The notes: generated by a model from the sequence alone, not told the origin. Positions 1-8,381 are shown, counted from the first letter of the stretch. The stretch is 15,986 nt of DNA from CAVRZY01 sp963725415 (GCA_963725415.1 CAVRZY010000144.1:1-15986), one strand, 5' to 3'. A program made the numbers and translations.

Positions 1-1
1 T

Positions 2-172
2 CTGTCGACGCTGCCGGTGCTTGGCTGGTTGTTTCGCCAAGAACAAGTGAAAAGCCAGTCCACCGAGGTTGTCCTGGTGCTCAAGCCGATGCTGCTCGAC
101 CTGCCCCCCAGCGAGTCCGTCAACCGCACCCTGTACCTGGGCTCCGAGGGCCGCCTGAACATCCCCCTCTAG
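2..172 (+). CDS. Secretin (type II/IV secretion outer-membrane channel), C-terminal end only
   Basis: Only the last 56 codons are in the window; the gene begins upstream. The visible segment reads LPVLGWLFR near its start, then STEVVLVLKPMLLD. This matches the end of the secretin domain of GspD/PilQ-type proteins, where a 'PxLGxLF' turn is followed by a beta strand usually read as 'TELvIlItP'. Secretins form multimeric gated channels in the outer membrane for type II secretion or type IV pili. A tail of about 20 residues follows the last strand and ends at a TAG. Which secretion or pilus system it serves cannot be told from this fragment. The next gene starts 27 nt downstream on the same strand and does not look functionally related. 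The family call is fairly secure; the subtype is not. Confidence 0.7.
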   Translation: MSTLPVLGWLFRQEQVKSQSTEVVLVLKPMLLDLPPSESVNRTLYLGSEGRLNIPL

Positions 173-199
173 TGCGCTCCTGTTATCCTCAGTGAATCG

Positions 200-1264
200 A
201 TGTCCAAGATGCTGGAGGAGATCCGGCAGCAGCCGGCGGCGCTGGAGCGCACCCTGCGGGCCGAACTGCGCCCCATCCAGCGTTTCAAGCGGCGCCTGGA
301 GACGCGCCGGCCCAGGCTGATCGTGCTGGCGGCCCGGGGCACCTCGGATAACGCCGCGCAATTCGGACGCTACCTGCTCGAGATCACCACCGGGATTCCG
401 GTATCCCTGGCCGCGCCCTCGATCTTCACGCTCTATCGCGCTCGCGTGGACCTGCGGGAGGCCTGGTGGTGGCGGTCTCGCAGTCCGGGGAATCCACCGA
501 CACCAACCTGGTTCTGGAGCGCGCCCGCGAGCAGGGCGCGCTCACGGTGGGCATCACCAACGAATCCGCGCAGCGCGCTGGCGCGCCTGGCCGAGCATCT
601 CTTCCTGGTCCGCGCCGGCAAGGAGAAGAGCGTGGCCGCCACCAAGACCTACACCGGCCAACTGCTGATGCTGTATCTGCTGGCCTACGCGCTGGGCGCC
701 CGCATCCGGCTGGAAGACCTGCGCACGCCTGCCGGAATGGGCCGCCGCGGCGCTGGAACTCGAGCCGGAGATCGCGGAATGCTCGGAACGCTACCGCTTC
801 ATGACCGAGGCCGTGGTGGTGGGGCGCGGGCTGAACTACGCCAACGCCTTCGAATTCAGCCTCAAGCTGATGGAGACCTGCTACGTGGTGGCCGAGCGCT
901 TTTCCTCGGCGGATTTTCTGCACGGCCCCATCGCCATGGTCGAGCCGTCTTTCCCGGTGTTCCTGTTCGCTCCCGGCGGAGTGACCTGGCCTTCCATGCG
1001 CCAGATGCTGGAGCGCCTGCGGCAGTTGAAGGCCGAGACTTTGGTCATCACCGATCGGGGAAATCGGGAAGCCCGGGATGCGGCCAGCCGCTCGATCTCG
1101 CGTCCCCGTGAAGCTGGGCCGCCGCAGCGCCATGCCGGAGGAACTGCTTCACGCCCATCCCCTACATCATCCCGGCGCAGATTTTCGCCGCCTGCCTGGC
1201 CCAGCAGAAAGGGCTCGACCCGGACCGCCCGCGCACCCTGACCAAGGTCACGCGCACACTCTGA
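200..1264 (+). pseudogene. SIS-domain sugar-phosphate protein (GlmS isomerase-domain / glucosamine-6-phosphate deaminase-like), frameshifted
   Basis: Read with frame changes, this gives a complete protein of about 354 residues, the usual length for stand-alone double-SIS proteins. It opens MSKMLEEIRQQPAALER, then has the first SIS motif IVLAARGTSDNAAQFGR. After a shift near 457 comes VAVSQSGESTDTN (the phosphosugar-binding SQSGES). A shift back near 575 gives GKEKSVAATKTYTGQLL. A further shift near 735 gives LPEWAAAALELEPEIAEC and then GRGLNYANAFEFSLKLMET, which is the second SIS domain. The last shift, near 1080, leads to QIFAACLAQQKGLDPDRPRTL and a TGA at 1262-1264. Such proteins isomerise or deaminate amino-sugar phosphates in the cytoplasm, or act as GlmS-like regulators. 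The glutaminase domain of full GlmS is absent. The ATG at 200 was chosen because the family N terminus begins there. Four indels in 1 kb with all motifs preserved point to sequencing error or very recent decay. Confidence 0.75.
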
Positions 1265-1283
1265 TTGGGGACCGACCCGGACG

Positions 1284-2230
1284 TCAGCGCTTGCGGGCTG
1301 GAGGCACCCCCCGGCTTGGCCGGGAGCTCGGCGTTGGCGTAGTAGCCGGTGCGGGTGCGCACGGTGGGCCGGTTGCGGCCGTTCACGGCCTGACCTGGAT
1401 CTGCGGAAGCTGCCGTCCAGCGGCTTCGTTGCTGGGAGTGTAGGCGAGGATGTACTGGTTGCGGATGTCGTGGGCGACTGCGAGGGTGAACTGGCCTCAC
1501 GTCGTCGACCTGCTTGGGGTAGTAGGCCTCGCCGCCGGTGGCCTGGGTGATGGCGTCGAGGGCCCGCTTGGCCTTGCCGGGCGTCGCGTGGTTCCTCGTC
1601 GTTCAGCAGGCCGATCGTGTAGATCAGCACCTCGCTCTGCTGGGCCTTCTGCACCAGCTTCTCCAGGGTGATCTCGCTGGTGTTGTCGTTGCCGTCGGTC
1701 ACCACCACGATCACCTTCTTGTCCTTCTTGGCCTTGGCCTTCAGGTGCTCCATGCGACAGATCGATGGCATCGCGCATGGCGGTGCCGCCGCGCGAGTCG
1801 ATGCGCGCCAGCGCCCTCCTCGAGCTTGCTGGAGGTCGCTGGTGAAAGTCCACGTCCAGGTAAGCCTCGTCGTTGAAGTTGACGATGAAGACCTCGTCCT
1901 GCGGGTTGGAGGCTTTCACCAGGGCCAGGGCGGCGGCCTCGACCCTGCTGCCGCTTCTCCCGCATGCTGCCGCTGTTGTCGATCACGATGCCCATCGAGA
2001 CCGGCACATCCTCCCGCCGGAAGATCTTCGATCTGCTGCTCGACGCCGTCCTCGAAAACCTGGAAGGCGCTTCGGGGAGGTTGGTGACCAGCTTGCCGTT
2101 CCTGTCCAGAACCGTGGCGTGCAGCACCACCAGGCGGGCATCCGTGCGAAAAACGGCGGCCCTTCGTTCTGGGCCCAGCCAGCGCGACCGTCAAGGTCGA
2201 AAGCACGGCTAAGCCGCGAAAGCAGATCAC
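1284..2230 (-). pseudogene. VWFA-related secreted protein of acidobacterial type, multiply frameshifted
   Basis: The - strand carries pieces of one protein spread over all three frames. The start is probably the GTG at 2230, followed by a hydrophobic signal-peptide-like stretch (GLAVLSTLTVALAG). Next come VVLHATVLDRNGKLVTNLPE, FQVFEDGVEQQIE and FRREDVPVSMGIVIDNSGSM. The last contains the von Willebrand A metal site DxSxS, near 1966-1980. Then follow DEVFIVNFNDEAYLDVDF, DSRGGTAMRDAIDL (the metal-site Thr), KKVIVVVTDGNDNTSEITLE (the metal-site Asp, near 1696) and VLIYTIGLLNDEE. The end carries the family's closing RTRTGYYAN. This order matches the VWFA-related family abundant in Acidobacteriota, which is predicted to be exported and of unknown role. 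At least six frame changes occur. The 3' end is uncertain: the nearest TGA after RTRTGYY is at 1284-1286 in a neighbouring frame, about 20 bp from the end of the converging SIS gene. Confidence 0.7.
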
Positions 2231-2321
2231 TCAACCATCTTAGCAAGACAGCCGGCAACCAACTTTCAGGCGCGGGGCGCTGGGTGCGCGACACAAGATT
2301 GCCCGAGATGGGGGCGCGCTT

Positions 2322-2341
2322 GAGCCCGCGTGCGGGGCTTC
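2322..2341. repeat. REP-like imperfect palindrome
   Basis: GAGCCCG on the left and CGGGGCTTC on the right form an imperfect GC-rich hairpin with a loop of a few bases. The palindrome overlaps the stop codon of the decayed REP-associated transposase. REP palindromes are the substrates of these transposases and commonly sit next to them. Only one copy was noticed in this window, so its repeat nature is inferred. Confidence 0.35.
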
Positions 2342-2560
2342 AGACCCGCCCGCCGTCCTCTTGGGCGCTCGACCACGGGAGTTCTTCAGGACGCGCCACC
2401 ACCCGGCTTTCACCGGATTCCACTCGATGTAATGGCGGAGTTGCCCGAATTCCGCTGCGCTTTCCGACCATGCGATCAAAGTACTCTGGCTACCTGAAGG
2501 AGAGCCGGCAGCGAGTCCGCCCGCAACCACCTCCCGCAGTTGTTCCCTCACCAGGTCGGG
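2340..2560 (-). pseudogene. REP-associated tyrosine transposase (RAYT, Y1/IS200-like), C-terminal remnant
   Basis: This lies in the ~430 bp gap between the VWFA-type gene and the kinase gene. On the - strand, three short frame segments join into the typical RAYT tail: PEYFDRMV, then SAAEFGQLRHYIEWNPVKAG, then VARPEELPWSSAQEDGGRV followed by a TGA at 2340-2342. The 'YIEWNPVKAG ... PWSSA' pair is the hallmark of the C terminus of transposases that mobilise or domesticate REP palindromes. The catalytic Tyr and the HUH motif, which lie further toward the N terminus, are missing, and an in-frame TAG precedes PEYFDR. It is therefore a dead fragment. The upstream boundary is a guess: from 2560 to 2656 no recognisable family is seen, and 2231-2321 holds nothing recognisable. 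Confidence 0.6.
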
Positions 2561-2656
2561 CGAGAGGATGTCCGTTTCCTTGTTGATTTCGCTGCTCTCC
2601 GAGTCCTTTATAGCCCTGTTGCCAGCCGTGAGTCCACTTCTTGCTGGCCGCCGCGA

Positions 2657-5296
2657 TCATCGGAAGTTCTCCACCAGCATCAACTCGCTGCCGCGCTGGT
2701 CGATACTGCGCGTAGAGGATGGTCCGGCCGTCGGGCGAAACGGCCAAGCCGGGCGCCGGCGGCTTGCTGATAGGCGCGACCCTGGTGACCTTGCCGGTGG
2801 CGAATTCGAGGAACTGTAAAGCGGCATCGCCAGGGTTTGTCCAATTGATGAACCAAAGTCCCTGGTCCACGAGAGCCCAGTTGTGGGCGCCGACCGAATC
2901 CAGCACCTTGGTCTCCTCGCCCCCCTCCACGGGCATCTTCCACAGGCTCGTCGGGCTGTTCAGCAACCGCTCGCGGTCGAAAAAGAGGGTTCTGCCGTCA
3001 GGGGACTCCTGCGTCGTGAATCCGCCGTTCCGGGTAAGCTGAACCGCCTCCCCGCCAGCCGCCGGCACTCTCCAGACCTCCGGCCGGCCGGTGCGGTTTG
3101 AAGCGAAGTAAACCCACTTGCCATCGCGCGACCACGAAGGCACCCAGTTGTCAGAGGGGTGGTCGGTGAGGCGGCGAGGCGCTCCCCCTTCCGGGCTGAT
3201 GAGATAGATTTCGAATTGTTTGTCTTTGCGGGCGTCGAAAGCGATGGTGCGTCCATCGGGCGACCAGGCCGGGTCCTCGCTCACGTAGTTCGGGTCCACG
3301 TGGAGCGGCTGCGGATTGGAGCCATCCGCGTTCGCCAACCAGACGCCGTAGCCCCCCGAGCGACTCGACTCGAAGGCGATGCGCCCCCCGTCCGGGCTGA
3401 AGGCCGGCCACTGGTCCATCCGGGTGGAAGCCACTACTTGCCGCGGCGTTCCGGCTCGGCCGCCCGGGCCGGAGACATCGATCCGCCAGATGTTGGTATC
3501 GCCAAACAACCGCGAGAACACCAGCCGGTTTCCTTGCGGGGAGACAGCCGACCAGAGCGATCCCTCACCCGCCTGGGGCACCGGTGCGGCGGGCGAATCA
3601 CCGGAGACGGAAATGCGCCAAAGACGGGCTCTGGTAAAGTCCAAGCTAGTGCCCGTGAACAGGAGGCTCTTTCCATCCGGGGTCCAAACCGGGGTCAAGT
3701 TCCAAGAACCCGCCGGGCGAAGCTGGCGCGCAGCAGCGGTGGGTCTCAGCTCGGCGTCCAGGGAAAGAAGAAATAGAAGAGATTGCCCCACTGCCAGCCC
3801 CCTCACGAAGACCAGCATGCGGTTGTCGGGTGAAAGAGCGGGGTGGAATTCGCCGAGTCCCTCTCCCGAAGTGAGCTTGCGCCTCTCGCCGGTCTCGCTG
3901 GAAACCAGGACAATGTACGACGGCTTCCCGGGGGAATCCGCGTCGGAGGAGAGGATCCACCTCCCGTCACGGGTCCAGCACAGACCGCCTCCCCACAACG
4001 GGAGGCCAGAGACGACAACATCCGCGATCTTGCGTTCGGCGCCTCCCAGAGGCGCCACCCGGTAGATGGCCGCGGTGTGCCCCGAAGTCTGCCGCAGGAA
4101 AGCGATCGAGCGGCCATCCGGGGCCCACACCGGGAAGTAGTCGACGGCAGGGTGGGTAGTCAGCCGCAGCGCAGTCTCCGTTCCAATCACCTTCACATAG
4201 ATGTCGTGGTTGTCCTGTTTTTCGCCATTCCAGGCGAAGGCGACCTGGTTGCCCTCGGGAGAGAACGATGGCATGCCTTGGAACCCGGCGTAACTGGTGA
4301 ACACTGTCACCCTCGACTCCTGCTCTTCGACCGGCTTGCGGAAGTGCAACCAGAGGGCCGCGGCGGCGATCAGGAGCAGCGCCGCGATCCCGGCTGCCAC
4401 CCTCCTGTGGCGGCGAGGACGTGACGGCAGCTCCGCAGCCAGCTTTCCCGAGTCCGTGTCCTCCTTCAATTCCAACAGGGAGACGCGCGCGTCGGCCATG
4501 GTTTGGAAGCGCCGCTCGCGGTCTTTGCGCAGGCAGCGCGTGATGACCTTCTCCAGGTCGCGCGGGGTCTCGGCCGCCAGTGGGGCCGGCTCCTGGTTGA
4601 TGATCGCCGCCAGGGTCGAGATCTTGGTGTCGCTCTGGAAAGCGCGCCGCCCGGTCACCATCTCATAGAGCAGCGAGCCGAAGCTGAAGATGTCCGAGCG
4701 CGCGTCCACTGGCTTGCCCTGGGCCTGCTCGGGGGACATGTAGGCCACCGTGCCGACAATGGCTGCCTTCCTCGGTCGGCGGCTTGAGCGTGCGCGTGGG
4801 CTCGTCTTCCCCGGGGGCTGCGGTCTCGGTCAGCTTGGCCAGGCCGAAGTCCAGCACCTTCACCAGGCCGTGCTCGTCCACCATGATGTTGCCCGGCTTC
4901 AGGTCGCGGTGGACGATGCCGGCTGCGTGCGCCGCGGCCAGCGCGTCGGCAATCTGCACGGCGATCTTCAGCGCCTCGCTCAGCCGCATCCCCTTGCGCG
5001 GGATCAGCTCGTCCAGCGTCTTGCCCGGCACGTACTCCATGGCGATGAAGTCGATGCCCCCAGCGCTGGTCGATGTCGTAGATGGTGATGATGTTGGGGT
5101 GGTTCAGGGCCGAGGCAGCCTTGGCCTCCTGCACGAAGCGGCGCTTGCGCTCGGGGTCGGCGACCTTCTCCGGCGGCAGGACCTTGATGGCGACGAAGCG
5201 GTCCAGGTGCGTGTCGCGGGCCTTGTAGACCACGCCCATCCCGCCCTCGCCGAGCTTCTCGAGGATCTGGTAGTGCGAGATGGTTCGGCCGGTCAT
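2657..5296 (-). CDS. Serine/threonine protein kinase with C-terminal TolB/PD40 beta-propeller (frameshifted)
   Basis: Joined across three frame changes (near 5060, 4770 and 2703), the gene encodes about 880 residues. The N-terminal PknB-type kinase domain has the glycine loop GEGGMG (residues 16-21), the ATP lysine in VAIKVL (K38), the catalytic loop HRDLKPGNIM, DFGLA, and the activation segment GTVAYMSPEQ. All catalytic elements are present. A basic stretch and one membrane helix follow (RRVAAGIAALLLIAAAALWL, near 4341-4400). The C-terminal region then carries repeated 'SPDGxxIAF' blades of a TolB/WD40-like propeller, ending LMLVENFR. The kinase faces the cytoplasm and the propeller should be periplasmic, a common sensor architecture in Acidobacteriota. 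Its ligand is unknown. AAGGAG lies 8 nt before the ATG. The last shift is needed to reach the family's usual C terminus; without it, reading runs into the transposase remnant. The gene is divergent from the ccm operon. Confidence 0.85.
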
Positions 5297-5304
5297 GGCC
5301 CGGG

Positions 5305-5310
5305 CTCCTT
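5305..5310 (-). promoter_or_regulatory. Ribosome binding site of the kinase gene
   Basis: AAGGAG on the - strand sits 8 nt before the ATG at 5294-5296. It fixes the kinase start at the residue immediately before the conserved N-terminal 'GRTISHYQIL' segment. Confidence 0.7.
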
Positions 5311-5346
5311 TAGAAATTCCGGTCTGAAACGCCCGTCTTGAGGACC

Positions 5347-5375
5347 ATACTACTCCGCTTGTGCCGTCGAGGCAA
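5347..5375 (-). promoter_or_regulatory. Candidate sigma70-like promoter of the kinase gene
   Basis: On the - strand, TTGCCT (-35) and TAGTAT (-10) are separated by 17 nt, each matching the consensus at 4 of 6 positions. It lies about 50 nt upstream of the kinase start in the divergent 180 bp region shared with ccmE. This is inferred from sequence only. Confidence 0.35.
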
Positions 5376-5404
5376 TGCTGAGTGACGCGCGCTATGGTCG
5401 TGAT

Positions 5405-5433
5405 CTGTCAACCGTCCGAGAACCTTAAATAAT
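5405..5433 (+). promoter_or_regulatory. Candidate sigma70-like promoter of the ccm operon
   Basis: CTGTCA (-35, 4 of 6 matches) and AATAAT (-10, 5 of 6 matches) are separated by 17 nt, in the most AT-rich patch of the divergent region. Transcription would start near 5440, leaving a leader of about 36 nt with the purine-rich GGAGAAAGGG (5461-5470) before the ccmE ATG. No operator was recognised. Confidence 0.45.
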
Positions 5434-5475
5434 GGCCAGGTCCAGTTTCGAAGTATACTGGGAGAAAGGGCTGGT

Positions 5476-5904
5476 ATGAAGACTTACTGGAAGTTCGCCG
5501 CTCTGATTGTAGTGATTGTCGGTACGCTGGCGTGGCTGGCTGCGGGCGGCATCTCCCAAAGCACGACCTATTACAAAACCATCTCCGAGTTGAGCCAGAT
5601 GGGCGGCAGCGCCTTCGAGAGGCGCTTGCGCGTGGCCGGTGATGTCGAACCCGGTTCCATTGTGCGGAGCGGGCGCGAGGTCCGGTTCGTCCTGCGCCAG
5701 GATCGGTTGACCCTGAGAGTCGTCTACAACGGGACCGATCCTCTGCCGGATACTTTCCGGGATGGTTCGCAGGCCCTCGCCGACGGCAAACTGGGCCAGG
5801 ACTGGGTATTCCAGGCCAGCAAGATTCAGGCCAAGTGCGCTTCCAAGTACGAGGCCCAGCCGGGTCGCAAGCCAGCAACCCGATTGACCAAAGCGGGCAT
5901 CTAA
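5476..5904 (+). CDS. ccmE: Cytochrome c maturation haem chaperone CcmE, CxxxY variant
   Basis: A 142-residue membrane-anchored periplasmic haem chaperone. An N-terminal signal anchor (residues 6-24) is followed by the CcmE beta-barrel: TTYYKTISEL (the usual 'SYYLTPSEL' region), RRLRVAGDVEPGSI, VVYNGTDPLPDTFRDGSQAL, and DWVFQASKIQAKCASKYE. CcmE receives haem from the CcmABCD complex, binds it covalently, and hands it to CcmF/CcmH for attachment to apocytochrome c. In classical CcmE the last motif is HxxxY, with the His forming the covalent haem bond. Here it is C121-A-S-K-Y125, so the residue is Cys (codon 5836-5838). Cys-type CcmE is known from archaea and a few bacteria such as Desulfovibrio. 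The flexible tail is short and basic. It is the first gene of the operon; ccmF starts 9 nt after its stop. Confidence 0.93.
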   Translation: MKTYWKFAALIVVIVGTLAWLAAGGISQSTTYYKTISELSQMGGSAFERRLRVAGDVEPGSIVRSGREVRFVLRQDRLTLRVVYNGTDPLPDTFRDGSQALADGKLGQDWVFQASKIQAKCASKYEAQPGRKPATRLTKAGI

Positions 5905-5913
5905 GCAGCAGTC

Positions 5914-7926
5914 ATGGAAAATCTGGGATCCCTGGCAGTACTGCTGGCGTTTTGTCTTTCTGTGTACGCCGTGGCCGGCTCGGTCGTCGGCGCCTACAGA
6001 GGCAACTCTTTCCTCATCGAGAGCGCTCGCCGCGCTGTCTACTCCATCTGGGTCCTGCTTTCGGTGGCCTCCGCCGTCCTGGTCTTCAGCTTCCTGACCG
6101 GTGATTTTCGCCTGGCCTACGTGGTCGCTCACAGCAATCGCGCCATGCCGGCGCTCTACAAGTGCGCCGCCTGGTGGGGCGGGCAGGAAGGCTCGCTGCT
6201 GCTGTGGAGCTGGCTGCTGTCCTGCTACGCCGCGGTGGTCGTGTTCACCAATCGGCGCAGGCACCGCGCCATGATGCCCTACGTGACGGCCACCTTGATG
6301 GTCACCCAGTGCTTCTTTCTGATCCTCAATGCCTTTATTGCCAGCCCATTCCAGGTCCTGGCCGTCCGGGGCGGCATCATGGAGATGGCCGATGGGAATG
6401 GCTTGAACCCGCTGCTCCAATACCCCGCTATGGCCATCCACCCCCCCATGCTCTACCTGGGTTACGTGGGCTTTGCCGTCCCGTTCGCCTTTGCCGTGGG
6501 CTCGCTCATCACCCGCCAGCCCGGAGACGCCTGGATCCACACCACCCGCCGCTGGACCATCGTGACCTGGCTGTTCCAGAGCTGCGGTATTCTGCTCGGC
6601 GCCGCCTGGGCTTACGCCGTCCTCGGCTGGGGCGGGTACTGGGGCTGGGACCCCGTCGAGAATGCCTCTTTCCTTCCCTGGCTGACCGCTACCGCCTTCC
6701 TTCATTCCGTCATGATGCAGGAAAAGAAGGGCATGATGAAGGTTTGGAACGTGGTGCTTGTTTCCGCCACCTTCTTCCTGTGCATCTTTGGCACCTTCCT
6801 GACCCGTTCCGGCATCGTAAGCTCGGTGCACGCCTTCGCCCAGTCGGCCATCGGAAAGTGGTTCGTCGGCTTTTTGGCCATCGGGATTGCCGCCACCATC
6901 TACCTGATTCTGGATCGCCTTTCGTATCTGAAACCCGAAGCCCGCCTGGAAAGCGTCATCTCGCGCGAATCCAGCTTCCTGTTCAACAACCTGATACTGC
7001 TGGCGGCGGCCTTCGCCATCCTCTGGGGCACGCTGTTCCCGGTCATCTCGGAGGCCTTCACCGGCGAGAAGATCAGCGTCGGCCCCCCATTCTTCAACCG
7101 TATCAACATCCCCATCGGTTTGTTCCTGCTGTTCCTGACTGGGGTGGGTCCTCTGTTCGCCTGGCGCCGGACCTCGCTGGAAAGTCTGCGCCGGAACTTC
7201 CAATGGCCCCTGGTGGCGTCCCTGGTCCTGGCGAGTGGGTTGATCGCCCTGGGTGTTCGTCACCCCTATGCCCTGCTGTCGTTCGCGCTCTGCCTGTTCG
7301 TCGCCTGGACCATTGCGGCCGAGTTCTACAAGGGTGCACGCGCCATACGCACCAGAACCGGGCGGAACCTCCTGCTCGGCGCGGTCGAGTTGACCCGCCG
7401 CAACACCCGCCGCTACGGTGGGTACATCGTGCACCTGGCTATCGTGCTGATGTTCATCGGATTCGCCGGCTCCGCCTTCAACCAGGACGTCACTGCCGAG
7501 GTCAAGGTCGGCGACACCATCCGCCTGGGCGCCTACCAGCTCAGGGTGAAGGACGTCCGCGCCGGCGAGAACGACAATTACTCCTGGCATGTCGCCCTCA
7601 TCGAGGCTTTTAAGAACGGCAGGTTGCTCGGAACCCTCCAGCCGGAGCGGCGCTTCTACACAGCCAGCCGCCAAGGCACCTCCGAAGTAGCCATTCGTCG
7701 CCGGCTGAACGAGGACCTGTACCTGAATTTTGCCGGCATGTCGGAGGACAACCAGAGGGCCATCATCCAGGCCTACGTCTTCCCCTTGGTTTCTTGGATT
7801 TGGATCGGCTTTGGGATCTTGATCTTCGGGACAATCATCTGCTTGATACCCAACAAGGCGAGACTGCAATTCGTCCGGATGGAACTCACCGGCGTCACGG
7901 AGAAGTATGCTGCGGTGGAAGACTAG
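5914..7926 (+). CDS. ccmF: Cytochrome c haem lyase subunit CcmF
   Basis: A 670-residue polytopic inner-membrane protein, close to the family's usual ~650. CcmF takes haem from holo-CcmE and, with CcmH, forms the thioether bonds to CxxCH cysteines on the periplasmic side. Visible hallmarks include PAMAIHPPMLYLGYVGFAVP, with a conserved His at 176. The haem-handling WWD domain is GWGGYWGWDPVENASFLPW (238-256). TRSGIVSSVHAFAQ contains the conserved His306, and YIVHLAIVLMFIGF contains His507. These histidines match the four that ligand the two haems of CcmF. A periplasmic domain follows (about 525-640), and a final membrane helix ends the protein (IWIGFGILIFGTIICLIP). The frame is intact throughout. 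The start at 5914 is 9 nt after ccmE, and the 3' end overlaps ccmH by 20 nt, so the two are probably translationally coupled. Confidence 0.96.
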   Translation: MENLGSLAVLLAFCLSVYAVAGSVVGAYRGNSFLIESARRAVYSIWVLLSVASAVLVFSFLTGDFRLAYVVAHSNRAMPALYKCAAWWGGQEGSLLLWSWLLSCYAAVVVFTNRRRHRAMMPYVTATLMVTQCFFLILNAFIASPFQVLAVRGGIMEMADGNGLNPLLQYPAMAIHPPMLYLGYVGFAVPFAFAVGSLITRQPGDAWIHTTRRWTIVTWLFQSCGILLGAAWAYAVLGWGGYWGWDPVENASFLPWLTATAFLHSVMMQEKKGMMKVWNVVLVSATFFLCIFGTFLTRSGIVSSVHAFAQSAIGKWFVGFLAIGIAATIYLILDRLSYLKPEARLESVISRESSFLFNNLILLAAAFAILWGTLFPVISEAFTGEKISVGPPFFNRINIPIGLFLLFLTGVGPLFAWRRTSLESLRRNFQWPLVASLVLASGLIALGVRHPYALLSFALCLFVAWTIAAEFYKGARAIRTRTGRNLLLGAVELTRRNTRRYGGYIVHLAIVLMFIGFAGSAFNQDVTAEVKVGDTIRLGAYQLRVKDVRAGENDNYSWHVALIEAFKNGRLLGTLQPERRFYTASRQGTSEVAIRRRLNEDLYLNFAGMSEDNQRAIIQAYVFPLVSWIWIGFGILIFGTIICLIPNKARLQFVRMELTGVTEKYAAVED

Positions 7927-8381
7927 CCTGCTCGCCCTGGCACTAGCGGCGCTCAGCCTCGGTCAAGGCGGCACGCCGCTCCAGAATCCTCGCGTCCGCC
8001 GCCTGGGCGACCAACTTGCCTGCCTGTGCGGCTGCGGCAGCACCGTCACATCCTGCAACATCGCTCGAGTGCCGTTTTGCCGGCCCGGCCAGGGAAAAAC
8101 TCCTGGCCATGGTCAACGCCGGGCTTTCCGACGCCGCCATCTTCGACGCCTTCGTCAAGGAGTACGGGGAGCGCATCCTGCTGCAACCGCCGGCCGAAGG
8201 TTTCAACCTGCTGGGATGGCTGATGCCTTTCTTCGCGCTGGCCTTCGGACTGGCCATCGTGTGGTGGCTGATTCAACGCTTTCGCCGGCCCCTGGCGACC
8301 CCGGTCGGCCCTCCCTTTGATCCCGTGAAGCTGGCCCGCTACCAGGAGCGCATCGAAAAGGACCTGGAAAAGCTGGACTGA
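7907..8381 (+). CDS. ccmH: Cytochrome c biogenesis protein CcmH, cysteine-rich variant, one frameshift
   Basis: About 157 residues once a single extra base near 8062 is removed: 'aacatCgctcgag' then reads Asn-Met-Leu-Glu, as homologues do. The protein starts with a signal peptide (LLALALAALSLG). Next comes the cysteine region LACLCGCGSTVTSCN-MLECRFA, then REKLLAMVNAGLSDAAIFDAFVKEYGERIL (the three-helix CcmH fold), a membrane helix (WLMPFFALAFGLAIVWWLI), and a short cytoplasmic tail. CcmH keeps apocytochrome cysteines reduced and docks apocytochrome to CcmF. The classical active site is LRCxxC. Here it is LACLCGC, with further cysteines, giving C39, C41, C43, C50 and C55. The ATG at 7907 overlaps the ccmF end, and the stop overlaps the next ATG by one base. 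The single indel in an otherwise clean operon favours a sequencing error. Confidence 0.85.

Noticed and set aside
2240..2551. A 103-codon - strand frame as a new small gene
   Set aside because: Part of it is one frame of a frameshifted RAYT tail (YIEWNPVKAG); the rest shows no family and no ribosome binding site.
5406..5411. Perfect TTGACA hexamer on the - strand as a kinase -35 box
   Set aside because: No acceptable -10 lies 16-18 nt downstream of it on that strand. The TTGCCT/TAGTAT pair is better spaced.
6162..7613. A 483-codon + strand open frame inside ccmF
   Set aside because: It is out of frame with CcmF and its product is rich in Arg/His/Pro with no recognisable motif, as expected of a GC-driven shadow frame.
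5425..7869. A very long open frame (814 codons) on the - strand opposite ccmE and ccmF
   Set aside because: The translation is Gly/Asp/Gln-rich with no domain, signal or family resemblance. It is the mirror of GC-rich codons in the intact ccmE and ccmF genes, whose motifs are unambiguous.
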